Part shown: positions 1-5,223 of the stretch, in pieces
Layout of the letters: each line of letters opens with the position of its first letter
Position numbering within the stretch: the stretch's first letter is position 1
DNA from: Bacillota bacterium
Lineage (GTDB): Bacteria > Bacillota_E > Sulfobacillia > Sulfobacillales > Sulfobacillaceae
NCBI GenBank assembly: GCA_021802375.1
Contig: JAKAAL010000389.1
Span: forward strand, 1 to 5,223
Direction: 5' to 3'
Length of the DNA: 5,223 nucleotides
Translations under genes and position numbers: made by a program
The notes under the pieces: generated by a model
Seen by the model: the letters and a program-made list of their open reading frames with translations, nothing else
Told to the model about the DNA's origin: nothing
Database searches by the model: none

Positions 1-335
1 GGACGGATTGGATCGATTACTGGTCAGTGGACTTTGATTTTGAGAACAAGCGGGAAATTATTCGTGTCAAAAAGATGCCAGCTGGGCAAGGCGTATTGGA
101 GGGACAGGAGCCTCCACAAATACCCATGGAGGAATATGAGGAAGTCTGGACGGGCGATTACGTCTTTGAGAACGAGTGGCAGTCTTTCCGTACCAAGAAA
201 GACCGTTCTCTGGAACTGACCAGTGTAGCCTATGAATGCGAACCGGGACGACGCAAGATTGCCGTGAAGGTCGTGGACATTTTCGGTAATGACACCATGA
301 CGATTATTGAGGTCACTGTCGGCGGGAAACGCTGA
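1..335 (+). CDS. Site-specific (adenine-type) DNA methyltransferase, type III Mod-like, C-terminal end only
   Basis: Partial gene, open at the left edge. The reading frame runs from base 3 without a stop to TGA at 333-335, giving about 110 residues; a GTG at 27 is internal, not the start. The visible part begins TDWIDYWSVDFDF and contains EEVWTGDYVFENEWQSFRT and VAVKVVDIFGNDT-like segments (here IAVKVVDIFGNDT). I recognise these as the C-terminal tail of methyltransferases paired with type III-like Res subunits. The catalytic DPPY and AdoMet-binding motifs would lie upstream and are not seen, so activity cannot be judged. The role is inferred: methylating adenine in the recognition site to protect host DNA and to supply target recognition to the Res subunit. 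The stop overlaps the res start by one base (TGATG), so the two are one operon with coupled translation. Confidence 0.85.
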   Translation, partial: TDWIDYWSVDFDFENKREIIRVKKMPAGQGVLEGQEPPQIPMEEYEEVWTGDYVFENEWQSFRTKKDRSLELTSVAYECEPGRRKIAVKVVDIFGNDTMTIIEVTVGGKR

Positions 336-3016
336 TGGCCCTCCACAAAGATTTCCCTTCTTCCCCTCATGTCATCCTTGATCCTTCTATTCGTTGGTTC
401 CCAGCCGATGAGACCTTACGGGAGACCACGGCCGATAAACTTATGCCGCCATTGGTCCCGGAACTCCGCAAACAGGTCAAACAATGGCGAGATGGTGGGT
501 ACCTTAAGGCCACAGAAACCAGTCGAAGTCTCCTCCACTGGTGGTTTAAAACTTCTCATGCCTTGCCTCAGTCTGATGGGACCCTAGCGGAATTTGAGTA
601 TTACTTTGCTCAACGGGAAGCCCTGGAGACTATTATCTACTTAGTCGACGTCGTCGGGGTAAAAGACAAATATGACCTGATGCGCTTTGACCATTCAGGT
701 GCCGTCTCCGCCAGCATGTTCGATGAGACTTGGCGTCGATTAGTGGTGAAGATGGCCACAGGAGCGGGCAAGACCAAGGTGATGAGTTTGGTGCTTGCCT
801 GGAGCTATTTTCATAAGTTCTATGAACCGGATTCAGAATTAGCTCGCAATTTTCTTGTGATTACGCCCAACATCATTGTGCTGGACCGTATCCGTAAAGA
901 CTTCGAAGGGCTACGAATCTTCTTTGAAGACCCGGTGTTACCCGATAACGGCATAGATGGACGGCATTGGCGGGATGATTTTCAGCTGACCTTGCATGTG
1001 CAGGATAACGTGCGTATCACCCACCCGATCGGCAATATCTTCCTCACCAATATCCATCGAGTCTATGCGGGTGAGGACCTCCCGGCATCGCCTGAGGATG
1101 AGAGCACCCTAGATTATTTCCTCGGCAAGCGGCCTACCGGGGCCACCACAGACTCCAAGGTCGATCTGGGTATGATCGTGCGCGATATTGAGGAACTCGT
1201 GGTCTTAAACGATGAGGCACACCATATCCATGAGGCCAAGCTGGCGTGGTTCCAGTCGATTCAGGACATCCACAACCGGCTGAAGCAAAAAGGGTCGGCC
1301 TTAGCCCTGCAAGTGGATGTCACAGCCACACCTAAACACAGTAATGGCGCCATATTCGTTCAAACGGTGGCGGACTACCCCTTAGTGGAGGCCATCTCCC
1401 AAAACGTGGTCAAGCATCCGGTACTGCCCGATATCGTCAGTCGAGCCAAACTCGCCGAGCGGCAGAGCATCAAATACACGGAAAAGTATGTCGATTACAT
1501 CAATCTGGGCGTCATAGAGTGGCGCAAGGCCTTTACGGAACACGAGAAGGTGGGGAAGAAGGCCATTTTGTTCGTGATGACCGATGACACCCAAAATTGT
1601 GATGATGTGGCCGAGTACCTAGAGGGCCATTACCCTGACCTAAAAGACGCTGTCTTGGTCATTCATACCAAGAGCAACGGAGAGATCTCGGAAGTCGCCA
1701 CTGGCAAGAATAAAGACGATCTCGACCTCTTACGAAAGCAAGCCAACGACATTGACAGCTTGGAGAGCCCCTATAAGGCCATCGTCTCAGTCATGATGCT
1801 GAAAGAGGGCTGGGATGTGCGGAATGTCACCACTATCGTCGGCCTCCGGGCCTATTCTGCCAAGAGTAATATCCTGCCAGAACAAACCTTGGGACGGGGC
1901 TTACGCAAGATGTATCCGGGGGGTATTGAGGAATATGTGAGCGTGATCGGGACCGATGCGTTTATGGAGTTTGTGGAGTCCATACAGGCAGAGGGGGTCA
2001 TCCTTGAACGGAAGCCTATGGGAGAAGGCACGGCCCCCAAGGCTCCTTTAGTGGTCGAGATCGATACCGACAATACGCAAAAGGACCTGGACGCCCTCGA
2101 TATGGCGCTGCCCATCATGACCCCCCGTGTCTATCGAGAATATAAACACTTGGCCGATCTGAATGTGGCGGATCTCGGCAGTCACAAAGTCCCCTATCGC
2201 ACGTTTAGTGAAGCGCAACAACGGGAAATTGTCTTCAAAGACATTACCACTGGGGCCATCACCCACACCACCCTACTCGATACCGCAGGTCTTGCCGATT
2301 ACCGCAGTGTAATGGGGTATTTTACTCAAACGATCATGAAGGATCTGCGTCTTATTAGTGGCTACGATGTCCTTTACGGCCAGATTAAAGCTTTTGTGCA
2401 AGATCAGTTGTTTGATATATCCGTAGAGCTCGATAATCCTAATACCTTGCGTAATCTGTCTGAGATTGAGGCCACCAGGACCTTAATTGAGACCTTCAAG
2501 AAGGCCATCAATGCCTTGACCGTACGAAACAAAGGGGATGCGGAGATACGAGACTATATTAAGCTGCGTCAAACCCGCCCCTTTGTGACCAAAGACCAAG
2601 CCTATCTGGTCCCGAAGAAGAGTATCTTCAATAAGATCATCGGTGACAGCCATTTTGAATTGCTCTTTGCCCGGTTCCTGGATGACTGTGAGGATGTCGT
2701 ATCCCACGCCAAGAACTACATAGCAGTCCATTTCAAGCTCGATTACGTCAACGCCGACGGGGATATTTCCAATTATTACCCCGACTTCTTTGTGAAGCTG
2801 TCAGATAAAACCCTCGTCATAGTCGAAACCAAGGGGCAAGTGGATCAAGACGTGCCCCGCAAGATGGATCGGCTGCGGCAATGGTGCGAGGATATCAATC
2901 GGATACAATCCGACGTGAAGTATGCGTTTGCCTACGTTGACCAGGAAGGTTTTGAGAAATACCAACCAACAACGTTTAAGGCATTGATGGGAGGTTTCAG
3001 AGAATACCAGGAGTAA
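335..3016 (+). CDS. Type III-like restriction endonuclease subunit Res (SF2 helicase plus PD-(D/E)xK nuclease)
   Basis: An 893-residue protein, complete and of the usual length for its family. The helicase core shows Walker A ATGAGKT (141-147), motif Ia around FLVITPN (173-179), DEAH (293-296) in LNDEAHH, motif III TATP (330-333), a motif V region MLKEGWDV (488-495) and motif VI QTLGRGLRK (517-525). The C-terminus has a PD-(D/E)xK nuclease: PD at 816-817 and ETK at 831-833, 13 residues apart. All key residues are present, so it looks active. It should use ATP to move along DNA and cut when its sites are unmethylated, working in the cytoplasm with the Mod protein encoded just upstream. The ATG at 335 shares its A with the mod stop and has only a weak purine-rich leader (GGCGGG at 321-326), which points to translational coupling. 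Whole-length resemblance to the BPTD_3080 restriction endonuclease family is from memory. A stand-alone helicase is unlikely given the nuclease motif and the mod neighbour. Confidence 0.95.
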   Translation: MALHKDFPSSPHVILDPSIRWFPADETLRETTADKLMPPLVPELRKQVKQWRDGGYLKATETSRSLLHWWFKTSHALPQSDGTLAEFEYYFAQREALETIIYLVDVVGVKDKYDLMRFDHSGAVSASMFDETWRRLVVKMATGAGKTKVMSLVLAWSYFHKFYEPDSELARNFLVITPNIIVLDRIRKDFEGLRIFFEDPVLPDNGIDGRHWRDDFQLTLHVQDNVRITHPIGNIFLTNIHRVYAGEDLPASPEDESTLDYFLGKRPTGATTDSKVDLGMIVRDIEELVVLNDEAHHIHEAKLAWFQSIQDIHNRLKQKGSALALQVDVTATPKHSNGAIFVQTVADYPLVEAISQNVVKHPVLPDIVSRAKLAERQSIKYTEKYVDYINLGVIEWRKAFTEHEKVGKKAILFVMTDDTQNCDDVAEYLEGHYPDLKDAVLVIHTKSNGEISEVATGKNKDDLDLLRKQANDIDSLESPYKAIVSVMMLKEGWDVRNVTTIVGLRAYSAKSNILPEQTLGRGLRKMYPGGIEEYVSVIGTDAFMEFVESIQAEGVILERKPMGEGTAPKAPLVVEIDTDNTQKDLDALDMALPIMTPRVYREYKHLADLNVADLGSHKVPYRTFSEAQQREIVFKDITTGAITHTTLLDTAGLADYRSVMGYFTQTIMKDLRLISGYDVLYGQIKAFVQDQLFDISVELDNPNTLRNLSEIEATRTLIETFKKAINALTVRNKGDAEIRDYIKLRQTRPFVTKDQAYLVPKKSIFNKIIGDSHFELLFARFLDDCEDVVSHAKNYIAVHFKLDYVNADGDISNYYPDFFVKLSDKTLVIVETKGQVDQDVPRKMDRLRQWCEDINRIQSDVKYAFAYVDQEGFEKYQPTTFKALMGGFREYQE

Positions 3017-3050
3017 CAGGTAAGCCCCTTAAGGCCCAGTGCAAGACTGG

Positions 3051-3179
3051 CTAGATATAATATTCCCCCAAAGCCCCCCCCCATTCGACCGTGAACTTCC
3101 CCCCGTTTTCGTAAGACTCGACGTCTGCTAGGCATTCCATGGCACCTGCCTTATGCTTTACTAATCCTTCAGAGGGAGG
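3051..3179 (-). other. Protein-like open frame with poly-G codons, possible gene relic
   Basis: On the minus strand an open frame runs between TAA (3180-3182) and TAG (3051-3053), 42 codons plus the stop. It contains an ATG at 3138-3140 that would give 29 residues starting MECLADVESYENGGKFTVEW. AAGG and AGG lie a few bases before this ATG. The amino-acid make-up looks protein-like, but the length is tiny and the Gly codons come from the C6 and C10 runs on the plus strand. It lies between res and the small plus-strand gene and ends 34 bases past the res stop. I do not recognise a family. It may be the decayed end of an inserted gene, a very small gene, or chance. Confidence 0.2.
3174..3179 (+). 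promoter_or_regulatory. Strong Shine-Dalgarno site of the small hydrophobic gene
   Basis: GGGAGG lies 8 bases before the ATG at 3188. It is a near-ideal ribosome binding site and the best one in the window. It fixes the start codon and is the main reason to accept the 67-codon gene as real. Confidence 0.7.
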
Positions 3180-3187
3180 TTACGATT

Positions 3188-3391
3188 ATGCCCTACGTCA
3201 AATTTATTCGAGATGCCGTAGCCGTTACAGCAGTTGTGACCGGCGTAATTGTGGCAGCACCTTTGGCAGCTATTGGGCTTGGTGCGGCAGGAGTGACGAC
3301 AACGGCAGGGTATTTGCTCGCTGTGGCTATAGGCACTTCTGCGGCGGCGGCAGATGCCCTTGAGGAACGGAAAAAGAAGAGCAAGCCATAA
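3188..3391 (+). CDS. Small hydrophobic, probably membrane-associated protein of unknown function
   Basis: A 67-residue protein, MPYVKFIRDAV at its start and ending with the charged tail EERKKKSKP. Residues from about 11 to 35 are almost all Ala, Val, Ile, Gly and Thr, and a second hydrophobic stretch covers about 41-57. One or two membrane-spanning helices are therefore likely, with Gly/Ala small-residue spacing (GLGAAG) that could favour helix packing. There is no convincing cleavable signal peptide and there are no cysteines. The start is supported by GGGAGG 8 bases upstream. It sits 171 bases after res on the same strand, so it could be read from the operon or from its own promoter. I do not recognise the family. 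Small hydrophobic proteins near defence genes can be membrane effectors, toxins or bacteriocin-like peptides, but nothing here proves any of these. Confidence 0.6.
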   Translation: MPYVKFIRDAVAVTAVVTGVIVAAPLAAIGLGAAGVTTTAGYLLAVAIGTSAAAADALEERKKKSKP

Positions 3392-3420
3392 AGCGGATTA
3401 TCGACTCGGTAGTGCTTGTT

Positions 3421-3470
3421 GGGCCGGGGGATCTCCGTTGTGAGCGCTGCCATTCCCCCCAATTCGGCCC
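3421..3470. other. GC-rich inverted repeat downstream of the small hydrophobic gene
   Basis: GGGCC (3421-3425) pairs with GGCCC (3466-3470), and GGGGGA (3426-3431) pairs with TCCCCC (3454-3459). This is 11 base pairs with an asymmetric bulge on the right side and a loop of about 22 bases. It starts 30 bases after the stop of the small gene. No T-run follows on either strand, so it is not a standard intrinsic terminator. It could still stabilise an mRNA 3' end or impede transcription. Confidence 0.45.
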
Positions 3471-3554
3471 CCGTCATGCTTGCTCAGCAGAAACGAGGAT
3501 GCAGGCCTCTAGATCCCCTCATGGCCAAACATTGGAGTGCTCTGCAATCTCTCC

Positions 3555-3752
3555 ATGACAGCAGTGACGGGTGTGACAGATGAAAACAAAACTTTTCTGG
3601 AGCCGCTATGTGTTTCCATCTTCATTCCTAGGAATCTTTTTACGTTTTATCTGTCACATCCGTCACAGATCTCAATAATGCTAATAAAAACACAGTGTTA
3701 TATGATGACAGATGCCATACTTTATCTGTCATTCATCTGTCACAGCTGTCAT
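3555..3752. repeat. Iteron-like cluster of TGTGACAGAT-type repeats in both orientations
   Basis: At least five related copies lie within 198 bases: plus strand 3555-3587, minus 3644-3668, plus 3705-3714, minus 3721-3732 and minus 3734-3752. The core is TGACAGAT or TGTGACAGAT, followed in several copies by AAAAC or AAA. Inside the copies the TGAC steps are 9 bases apart (3556, 3565, 3574), and on the other strand the TGTCA/CGTCA cores at 3652 and 3661 and at 3738 and 3747 show the same step. The pair 3705-3713 and 3724-3732 forms a perfect 9-base inverted repeat with a 10-base spacer. Periodic, oriented repeats like these suggest multiple protein binding sites or a replication or control region. 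I recall similar TGTCACA-type repeats near primase genes of mobile elements, but no such gene is present here. Confidence 0.75.
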
Positions 3753-3887
3753 TGTTTCGGGGTACACGGGCTCTTTTTGGCCATATTTTTTCTGTGCCAG
3801 GCTACTTTAAGACAAGGTGCCGAGACCCACTCGTGGGTTGCCTTTCAACTGCCTATTATCGGTGACGCATCGTTAATCATTGACTTT

Positions 3888-3903
3888 CGATGACGTGTCA
3901 TCG
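3888..3903. promoter_or_regulatory. Perfect palindrome, possible operator
   Basis: CGATGACGTGTCATCG has two 7-base arms, exact inverses of each other, around a central GT. It lies just after TTGACT (3880-3885), which resembles a -35 box, and before the AT-rich TTATTAA (3904-3910), so a dimeric repressor bound here could block a plus-strand promoter. The -10 match is poor, and any transcript would have a leader of more than 400 bases before the NYN gene. The arms contain the same TGAC/GTCA core as the repeat cluster upstream. Function is inferred. Confidence 0.35.
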
Positions 3904-4145
3904 TTATTAAAGGCTTGGCGCTAAGCTCAAAAAAAACCGGCATCGCTCCAACCATTTTCAAGTAAAACATCATTCCGCCTTCCGAATGCGCTGTGTACAT
4001 CGCACTTGCGCTACCCAATCAATGGAAAAAGGTCGTGCGCTCTCCGTCCGCTTTGGCTTGATCCGCGTAACTCAACACTCTGAAAACCAAAACCATTGAC
4101 GATCCATTACTATGTGGTGTAAAACTTTATTACCGCGACCACCTC

Positions 4146-4334
4146 TCAGAGCGGGCCATCATCTTTCAAATTAATCGGTTCCCTTCGACCGGAATCGGGA
4201 ATTATTTTCATCGGAATACGCCGCATGCGCGGCAGTAGGATATTCTGCTGGAACGTGTAGCTATCTAGCGGATCGATATGGGGTTCGAGCACCACAACTA
4301 CGCGATGGTAGAAATGGGCTACATAGTGACATAG
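4146..4334 (-). other. Protein-like open frame without a clear start, possible gene relic
   Basis: A minus-strand frame is open from the TAG at 4335-4337 down to TGA at 4146-4148, 62 codons. Its translation includes FYHRVVVVLEPHIDPLDSY and later RMRRIPMKIIPDSGRREP, a composition that looks like real protein. There is no ATG near its beginning; the first are internal, in the MRRIPM segment. The in-phase plus-strand frame over 4095-4234 also reads like protein, so at most one of them can be genuine. I recognise no family. It could be the C-terminal remnant of a gene lost when the NYN gene arrived, or chance. Confidence 0.2.
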
Positions 4335-4361
4335 CTAGCTGTTCGAGGATTTGTCTTTGTT

Positions 4362-4979
4362 ATGAATAACAATTACTTTTTTGTAGACGGTTCCGCTCTT
4401 CTTGGAGATATCCAACGCGTTAGGGATGCGATGGAAATTCCGACGCCTTTGCGCTTTGACTTGCTGCAATTGGTCCACTATTTCACGGGCGTACATTACG
4501 CGCCATTCCACCAGTATGGATATAAGAGGTTCGTGTTTTATTTTGTCGAGAGTGATAAGAGAATACGAGACAATGTTATCCTTCCGGATACAACAGTGCC
4601 CGGCGCAATTAGTGACGTTCGTATAGAGTATTGTGGTAAGCGCATAGCACAATTTGCAAAAGCACATCAGTGGCTCGAAGATAACAAAGCACCAAGTTAT
4701 GTTCGCGACTGCGCTTATCGAAGCGAAAAAGCTGTTGACACAAAAATATGCTGCGATGCCTTGCAACTAGCGGGGATTAATAAATTGGACCGATTGTTTT
4801 TGTATACGAACGACTACGATTTTGTCCCACTTTTTCGTGCGCTCAGAGCCATGGGGGCCAATATCAACATTTTTCGGATACAGGCAAAGGGGTTAAACAA
4901 GGAGCTTGCCGCTCAATGTGACGCGCTACATGAAATGCCAGTGGATATTCTGCTTGCAGCGTTTAAAGAGAATTCATAA
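4362..4979 (+). CDS. NYN-domain (PIN-like, LabA-type) putative ribonuclease
   Basis: A 205-residue soluble protein that is essentially one NYN domain. The first strand YFFVDGSALL carries D9. The middle helix region SEKAVDTKICCDAL has D126 and D132. The strand LFLYTNDYDFVPLFRAL has D151 and D153, followed by ANINIFRI. These acidic residues match the metal-binding set of PIN/NYN nucleases, so an active metal-dependent RNase is plausible; the substrate is unknown. No extra DNA-binding, LOTUS or membrane part is visible. The ATG at 4362 is chosen because the domain begins at once; the upstream GAGGA (4345-4349) is about 12 bases away, so the ribosome site is weak. Its codons are visibly more AT-rich than those of res (many TTT, AAA, ATA), hinting at separate acquisition. 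It stands alone, converging on an Mrr-like endonuclease gene. A role in defence or RNA turnover is inferred from context. Confidence 0.85.
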   Translation: MNNNYFFVDGSALLGDIQRVRDAMEIPTPLRFDLLQLVHYFTGVHYAPFHQYGYKRFVFYFVESDKRIRDNVILPDTTVPGAISDVRIEYCGKRIAQFAKAHQWLEDNKAPSYVRDCAYRSEKAVDTKICCDALQLAGINKLDRLFLYTNDYDFVPLFRALRAMGANINIFRIQAKGLNKELAAQCDALHEMPVDILLAAFKENS

Positions 4980-5070
4980 CCCTCAATTGGGCACTATTTG
5001 GTTTTGCGAGGCCTCCTTACAGAACGCGTAGTTCCTAATTCCCCGTATGGGTCGCTAAGCTCATTACCTC
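4980..5070. other. Convergent spacer between NYN gene and Mrr-like gene
   Basis: These 91 bases separate two genes that end towards each other. I see no strong hairpin with a T-run on either strand, so no intrinsic terminator can be assigned. Read on the minus strand, an AGGAGG-like sequence follows the stop of the endonuclease and precedes a 9-codon frame, which is too short to call. Confidence 0.5.
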
Positions 5071-5223
5071 CTATCCACCCGGCGCATAGAAATAAATCGG
5101 AACCAGTGAAAGGAGCGCCTTATCATCATCGGCCATTTTCGGATAAAATTCCTGCCATAGTGCCACGAAGCGATCTACGTCAATCAGCTCGACATGAACA
5201 TGAGAAGTACGTGCGGCTGCCTT
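5071..5223 (-). CDS. Mrr-like restriction endonuclease, C-terminal end only
   Basis: Partial minus-strand gene, entering at the right edge in frame from base 5223 and ending at TAG (5071-5073). The 50 visible residues include HVHVELIDVDRFVALWQEFY and end LLSLVPIYFYAPGG. The pattern VELIDVDRF-x-x-LW followed by DK-x-LL and PIYF is one I recognise as the extreme C-terminus of Mrr-family (Mrr_cat) restriction endonucleases. Those are usually around 300 residues, with a winged-helix N-terminal part and a PD-(D/E)xK nuclease that cuts methylated or foreign DNA. The catalytic residues lie outside the window, so activity cannot be judged. It converges on the NYN gene. The family call rests on one short stretch and is moderate. 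Confidence 0.65.
   Translation of the reverse strand, partial: KAAARTSHVHVELIDVDRFVALWQEFYPKMADDDKALLSLVPIYFYAPGG

Larger units (their letters stand above)
3392..4361. other. Long stretch with no convincing gene (about 970 bases)
   Basis: Between the small hydrophobic gene and the NYN gene I see no gene with both a good start site and a recognisable product. The stretch holds a GC-rich inverted repeat (3421-3470), a repeat cluster (3555-3752), a short inverted repeat ACCCAC/GTGGGT (3835-3848), a perfect palindrome (3888-3903), an inverted repeat TTCCC/GGGAA (4179-4201), a GCCGC/GCGGC arm pair (4220-4233) and a doubled ACATAG (4321-4334). A plus-strand open frame of 118 codons from GTG 3537 runs through the repeats and looks spurious. 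Short protein-like frames on both strands from about 3910 to 4334 suggest decayed sequence of an earlier insertion. No tRNA, CRISPR array or intact transposase is visible. Confidence 0.6.

Noticed and set aside
3056..3061. TATAAT, an exact -10 box, after res
   Set aside because: No recognisable -35 box 16-18 bases upstream and no extended -10, so a promoter for the small gene is possible but not supported.
2932..3135. 67-codon minus-strand frame across the end of res
   Set aside because: Mostly antisense to res, with low-complexity Gly and Arg from C runs and no supporting signal.
3409..3555. Plus-strand frame with a CERCH segment overlapping the GC-rich stem
   Set aside because: No good start or ribosome site; its Cys, Pro and Gly content follows from the inverted repeat.
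3651..3668. CTGT...ACAG as a LexA box
   Set aside because: The half-sites are 10 bases apart instead of 8, and the match is explained by the repeat family.
3537..3893. 118-codon plus-strand open frame starting with GTG
   Set aside because: It runs straight through the repeat cluster, has no ribosome site, and its residues (LSHPSQ, CHSCH) are set by the repeats and AT-rich runs rather than by a protein family.
3845..3973. 42-codon minus-strand frame starting MMFYLKMVG with GGCGGA just upstream
   Set aside because: The purine-rich site is too close to the ATG, the frame crosses an eight-T run and the palindrome, and no family is recognised.
4096..4125. TTGACG followed 18 bases later by TAAAAC as a promoter for the NYN gene
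   Set aside because: The -10 match is weak and the leader would be over 230 bases.
4179..4208. TTCCC/GGGAA inverted repeat followed by TTATTTT as a terminator
   Set aside because: The stem is only 5 base pairs with a 13-base loop, too weak for a confident terminator, and no plus-strand gene ends just before it.
4275..4293. GGGGTTCGAGCACC as a tRNA T-arm
   Set aside because: The flanking bases do not form a T-stem, and no acceptor or anticodon stem fits upstream.
4335..4766. 143-codon minus-strand open frame opposite the NYN gene
   Set aside because: It is the antisense shadow of the NYN gene, whose plus-strand translation has clear domain motifs.

Overview
This window reads as an accessory defence-type region of a bacterium with intermediate GC content. 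Two restriction-related loci lie at its ends. Between them sit a small hydrophobic protein gene, a long repeat-rich non-coding stretch and a NYN-domain gene. Shine-Dalgarno-led genes and a tightly packed mod-res pair show it is bacterial. Nothing in the sequence fixes the species; a proteobacterial or acidophile host is only a guess.

Left part (1-3016): the C-terminal end of an adenine-type DNA methyltransferase (Mod), open at the window edge, overlaps by one base (TGATG) a complete 893-residue Res subunit. Res carries a full SF2 helicase motif set and a C-terminal PD-(D/E)xK nuclease. Together they form a type III-like restriction-modification operon: Mod methylates the site, and Res translocates on and cuts unmodified DNA. 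The pair closely resembles what I recall as the BPTD_3080 family of restriction enzymes.

Middle part (3017-4361): a 67-codon hydrophobic small protein with a strong ribosome binding site follows 171 bases after res. A GC-rich inverted repeat lies just downstream of it. About 970 bases without a convincing gene then follow. This stretch holds a cluster of TGTGACAGAT-type repeats in both orientations with 9-base periodicity (3555-3752), a perfect operator-like palindrome (3888-3903), and weak protein-like frames on the minus strand that may be relics.

Right part (4362-5223): a stand-alone 205-residue NYN (PIN-like) nuclease-domain protein on the plus strand converges, with a 91-base gap, on the C-terminal end of a minus-strand Mrr-like restriction endonuclease that is cut by the window edge and too short to show up in a simple ORF scan.

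Working picture: two DNA-targeting restriction systems flank a candidate RNA-targeting NYN protein, joined by a mosaic, partly decayed stretch of the kind seen in defence islands and integrated elements. Whether the small membrane protein, the repeats and the NYN gene form one system cannot be decided from this sequence alone.
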